Assembly (NCBI RefSeq): GCF_034043515.1
Contig: NZ_CP138214.1
Span: 5,401,501-5,465,500, forward strand
DNA from: Pseudomonas sp. MUP55
GTDB lineage: Bacteria > Pseudomonadota > Gammaproteobacteria > Pseudomonadales > Pseudomonadaceae
DNA length: 64,000 nt
Direction: 5' to 3'
The notes beneath the pieces are model-generated. The model saw only the letters and a list, made by a program, of their open reading frames with translations, made no database searches and had not been told where the DNA came from. Position numbers and translations under genes: made by a program. The number at the start of each line of letters is the position of its first letter. The stretch's first letter is position 1. Positions 62,606-64,000 of the stretch are shown here, in pieces.

Positions 62606-64000
62606 ATGACTCAAGAATACGACTACATCATTGTTGGCGCAGGTTCTGCGGGCAACACCTTAGCGACCCGTCTGACCGAAGACGAAGGCGTCACCGTCCT
62701 GTTGCTGGAAGCCGGTGGCCCGGACTACCGCCTCGACTTCCGTACCCAGATGCCGGCCGCCCTGGCGTTCCCGCTGCAAGGCCGTCGCTACAACTGGGCC
62801 TACGAAACCGACCCTGAGCCACACATGGACGGGCGCCGGATGGAATGCGGTCGCGGCAAGGGCCTGGGTGGTTCTTCGCTGATCAACGGCATGTGCTACA
62901 TCCGCGGCAACGCCATGGACTACGACAACTGGTCGAAGCTGCCAGGCCTTGAAGATTGGACTTACCTGGACTGCCTGCCGTACTTCCGCAAGGCCGAAAC
63001 CCGTGACATCGGCCCCAACGATTGGCACGGCGGCGATGGCCCGGTCAGCGTGACCACGCCCAAGGCAGGCAACAACCCGCTGTTCCACGCCATGGTTGAA
63101 GCCGGCGTGCAGGCCGGTTACCCGCGTACCGAAGACTTGAACGGCTACCAACAGGAAGGCTTCGGCCCGATGGACCGTACCGTCACGCCCAACGGCCGTC
63201 GCGCCAGCACCGCGCGCGGTTACCTGGACACCGCCAAGAAGCGTTCGACCCTGACCATCGTCACCCACGCCCTCACCGACAAAGTGTTGTTCGAAGGCAA
63301 GCGTGCGGTCGGCGTGCGTTACCTGATCGGCGCCGCCGAAGAGCGCGTCGAAGCCCGTGCACGCAAGGAAGTGCTGGTGTGCAGCGGTGCAATCGCTTCG
63401 CCGCAGCTGCTGCAACGCTCCGGCGTCGGCCCGGCCAAACTGCTGGAAAGCCTCGATATCCCGGTGGTCCACGACCTGCCAGGCGTGGGTGAAAACCTGC
63501 AGGACCACCTTGAGCTGTACCTGCAGTACGCCTGCACCCAGCCGGTGTCGCTGTACCCTTCGCTGCTCTGGTACAACCAGCCGGCGATTGGCGCCGAGTG
63601 GCTGTTCAACGGCACCGGGATCGGCGCCAGCAACCAGTTCGAAGCGGGCGGTTTCATCCGTACCCGTGAAGAATTCGAATGGCCGAACATTCAGTACCAC
63701 TTCCTGCCGGTAGCGATTAACTACAACGGCAGCAACGGCGTGAAAGAGCATGGTTTCCAGGCCCACATGGGCTCCATGCGTTCGCCGAGCCGTGGCCGCA
63801 TCCAGTTGAAGTCGAAGAACCCAAGGGACTACCCGAGCATCCTCTTCAACTACATGGCCACCGAGCAGGACTGGCAGGAATTTCGTGACGGCATCCGCCT
63901 GACCCGTGAAATCATGCAACAGCCGGCGCTGGACCCGTACCGTGGCCGCGAAATCAGCCCAGGTATCGACGTGCAAACCGATGAACAGCTCGACAAGTTC
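62606..64000 (+). CDS. betA: Choline dehydrogenase, 3' truncated by the window edge
   Basis: A membrane-associated GMC-family FAD enzyme oxidising choline to betaine aldehyde. It starts [20 protein letters not shown] with the FAD motif at residues 8-18; [20 protein letters not shown] and [17 protein letters not shown] are the two GMC signatures. Of the roughly 565 residues usual for BetA, 465 are present. The catalytic His region lies beyond the window. GGAG lies 6 bases before ATG 62606. No frameshift or stop was found to base 64000. Confidence 0.97.
   Translation, partial: MTQEYDYIIVGAGSAGNTLATRLTEDEGVTVLLLEAGGPDYRLDFRTQMPAALAFPLQGRRYNWAYETDPEPHMDGRRMECGRGKGLGGSSLINGMCYIRGNAMDYDNWSKLPGLEDWTYLDCLPYFRKAETRDIGPNDWHGGDGPVSVTTPKAGNNPLFHAMVEAGVQAGYPRTEDLNGYQQEGFGPMDRTVTPNGRRASTARGYLDTAKKRSTLTIVTHALTDKVLFEGKRAVGVRYLIGAAEERVEARARKEVLVCSGAIASPQLLQRSGVGPAKLLESLDIPVVHDLPGVGENLQDHLELYLQYACTQPVSLYPSLLWYNQPAIGAEWLFNGTGIGASNQFEAGGFIRTREEFEWPNIQYHFLPVAINYNGSNGVKEHGFQAHMGSMRSPSRGRIQLKSKNPRDYPSILFNYMATEQDWQEFRDGIRLTREIMQQPALDPYRGREISPGIDVQTDEQLDKF

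Noticed and set aside
62660..63976. 438-codon antisense open frame opposite betA
   Set aside because: Shadow of betA, which has FAD and GMC motifs throughout.

Overview
The window is 64 kb of a Pseudomonas chromosome, most likely from the P. fluorescens group. The evidence is the GC-rich coding style, the creBCD and glcB neighbourhood, dozens of REP elements of the kinds seen in fluorescent pseudomonads, and a betaine/carnitine catabolic region with the gene order known from P. aeruginosa PAO1 (PA5372 to PA5421). It contains no rRNA or tRNA gene, CRISPR array, prophage or classical insertion sequence that I can see. The one mobile-type gene is a REP-associated tyrosine transposase. All coordinates were worked out by hand.

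Layout, left half. 1-5.7 kb: the 3' part of malate synthase G, a small hypothetical gene, a lone receiver protein, and a cNMP/CBS/DUF294 protein translationally coupled to a DnaQ-like exonuclease. 5.9-11.4 kb: a Fur-box-preceded cell-surface-signalling iron uptake module (ECF sigma, FecR, TonB receptor with STN domain, PepSY membrane protein, 60-residue membrane protein). 11.5-17.4 kb: a GST, creBCD, a retropepsin-like protein and a PlsC-type acyltransferase. 17.4-20.6 kb: a DUF2780 protein, a SigK/RskA-type sigma/anti-sigma pair, a hypothetical protein, and a second copy of only the membrane and periplasmic part of the anti-sigma factor.

Layout, right half. 20.8-64 kb is almost entirely a choline, carnitine and glycine betaine regulon. 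Choline enters by BetT or the CbcXWV ABC transporter and is oxidised by BetA and BetB to glycine betaine under BetI control. Carnitine is bound by CaiX and converted by CdhA, CdhC and CdhB to betaine under CdhR. Betaine is demethylated by GbcAB to dimethylglycine, by DgcAB with a dedicated ETF pair to sarcosine, and by SoxBDAG to glycine. GlyA, PurU and FdhA handle the one-carbon units, and SdaB turns serine into pyruvate. GbdR is the likely activator. Interspersed are a TraX-family gene, a threonine aldolase, LprI and DUF3010 proteins, a small gene behind a structured leader, and the RAYT transposase.

The most unusual feature is the gap between gbcA and etfB (35.98-36.52 kb). It holds four copies of a 35-bp module in which a perfect DnaA box (TTATCCACA) faces an inverted box-like 9-mer at a constant 17-bp spacing. 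More perfect boxes lie inside the neighbouring etfB and etfA genes. This looks like an undescribed DnaA-binding (titration or reactivation) locus. Other observations are a tandem triplication of the cbcV-betT gap carrying scars of both gene tails, a 3.9-kb iron-uptake segment bounded by 81-bp near-identical direct repeats, a four-unit 62-bp REP array next to sdaB, and a shared TCTGCGAC-type motif upstream of several betaine genes.
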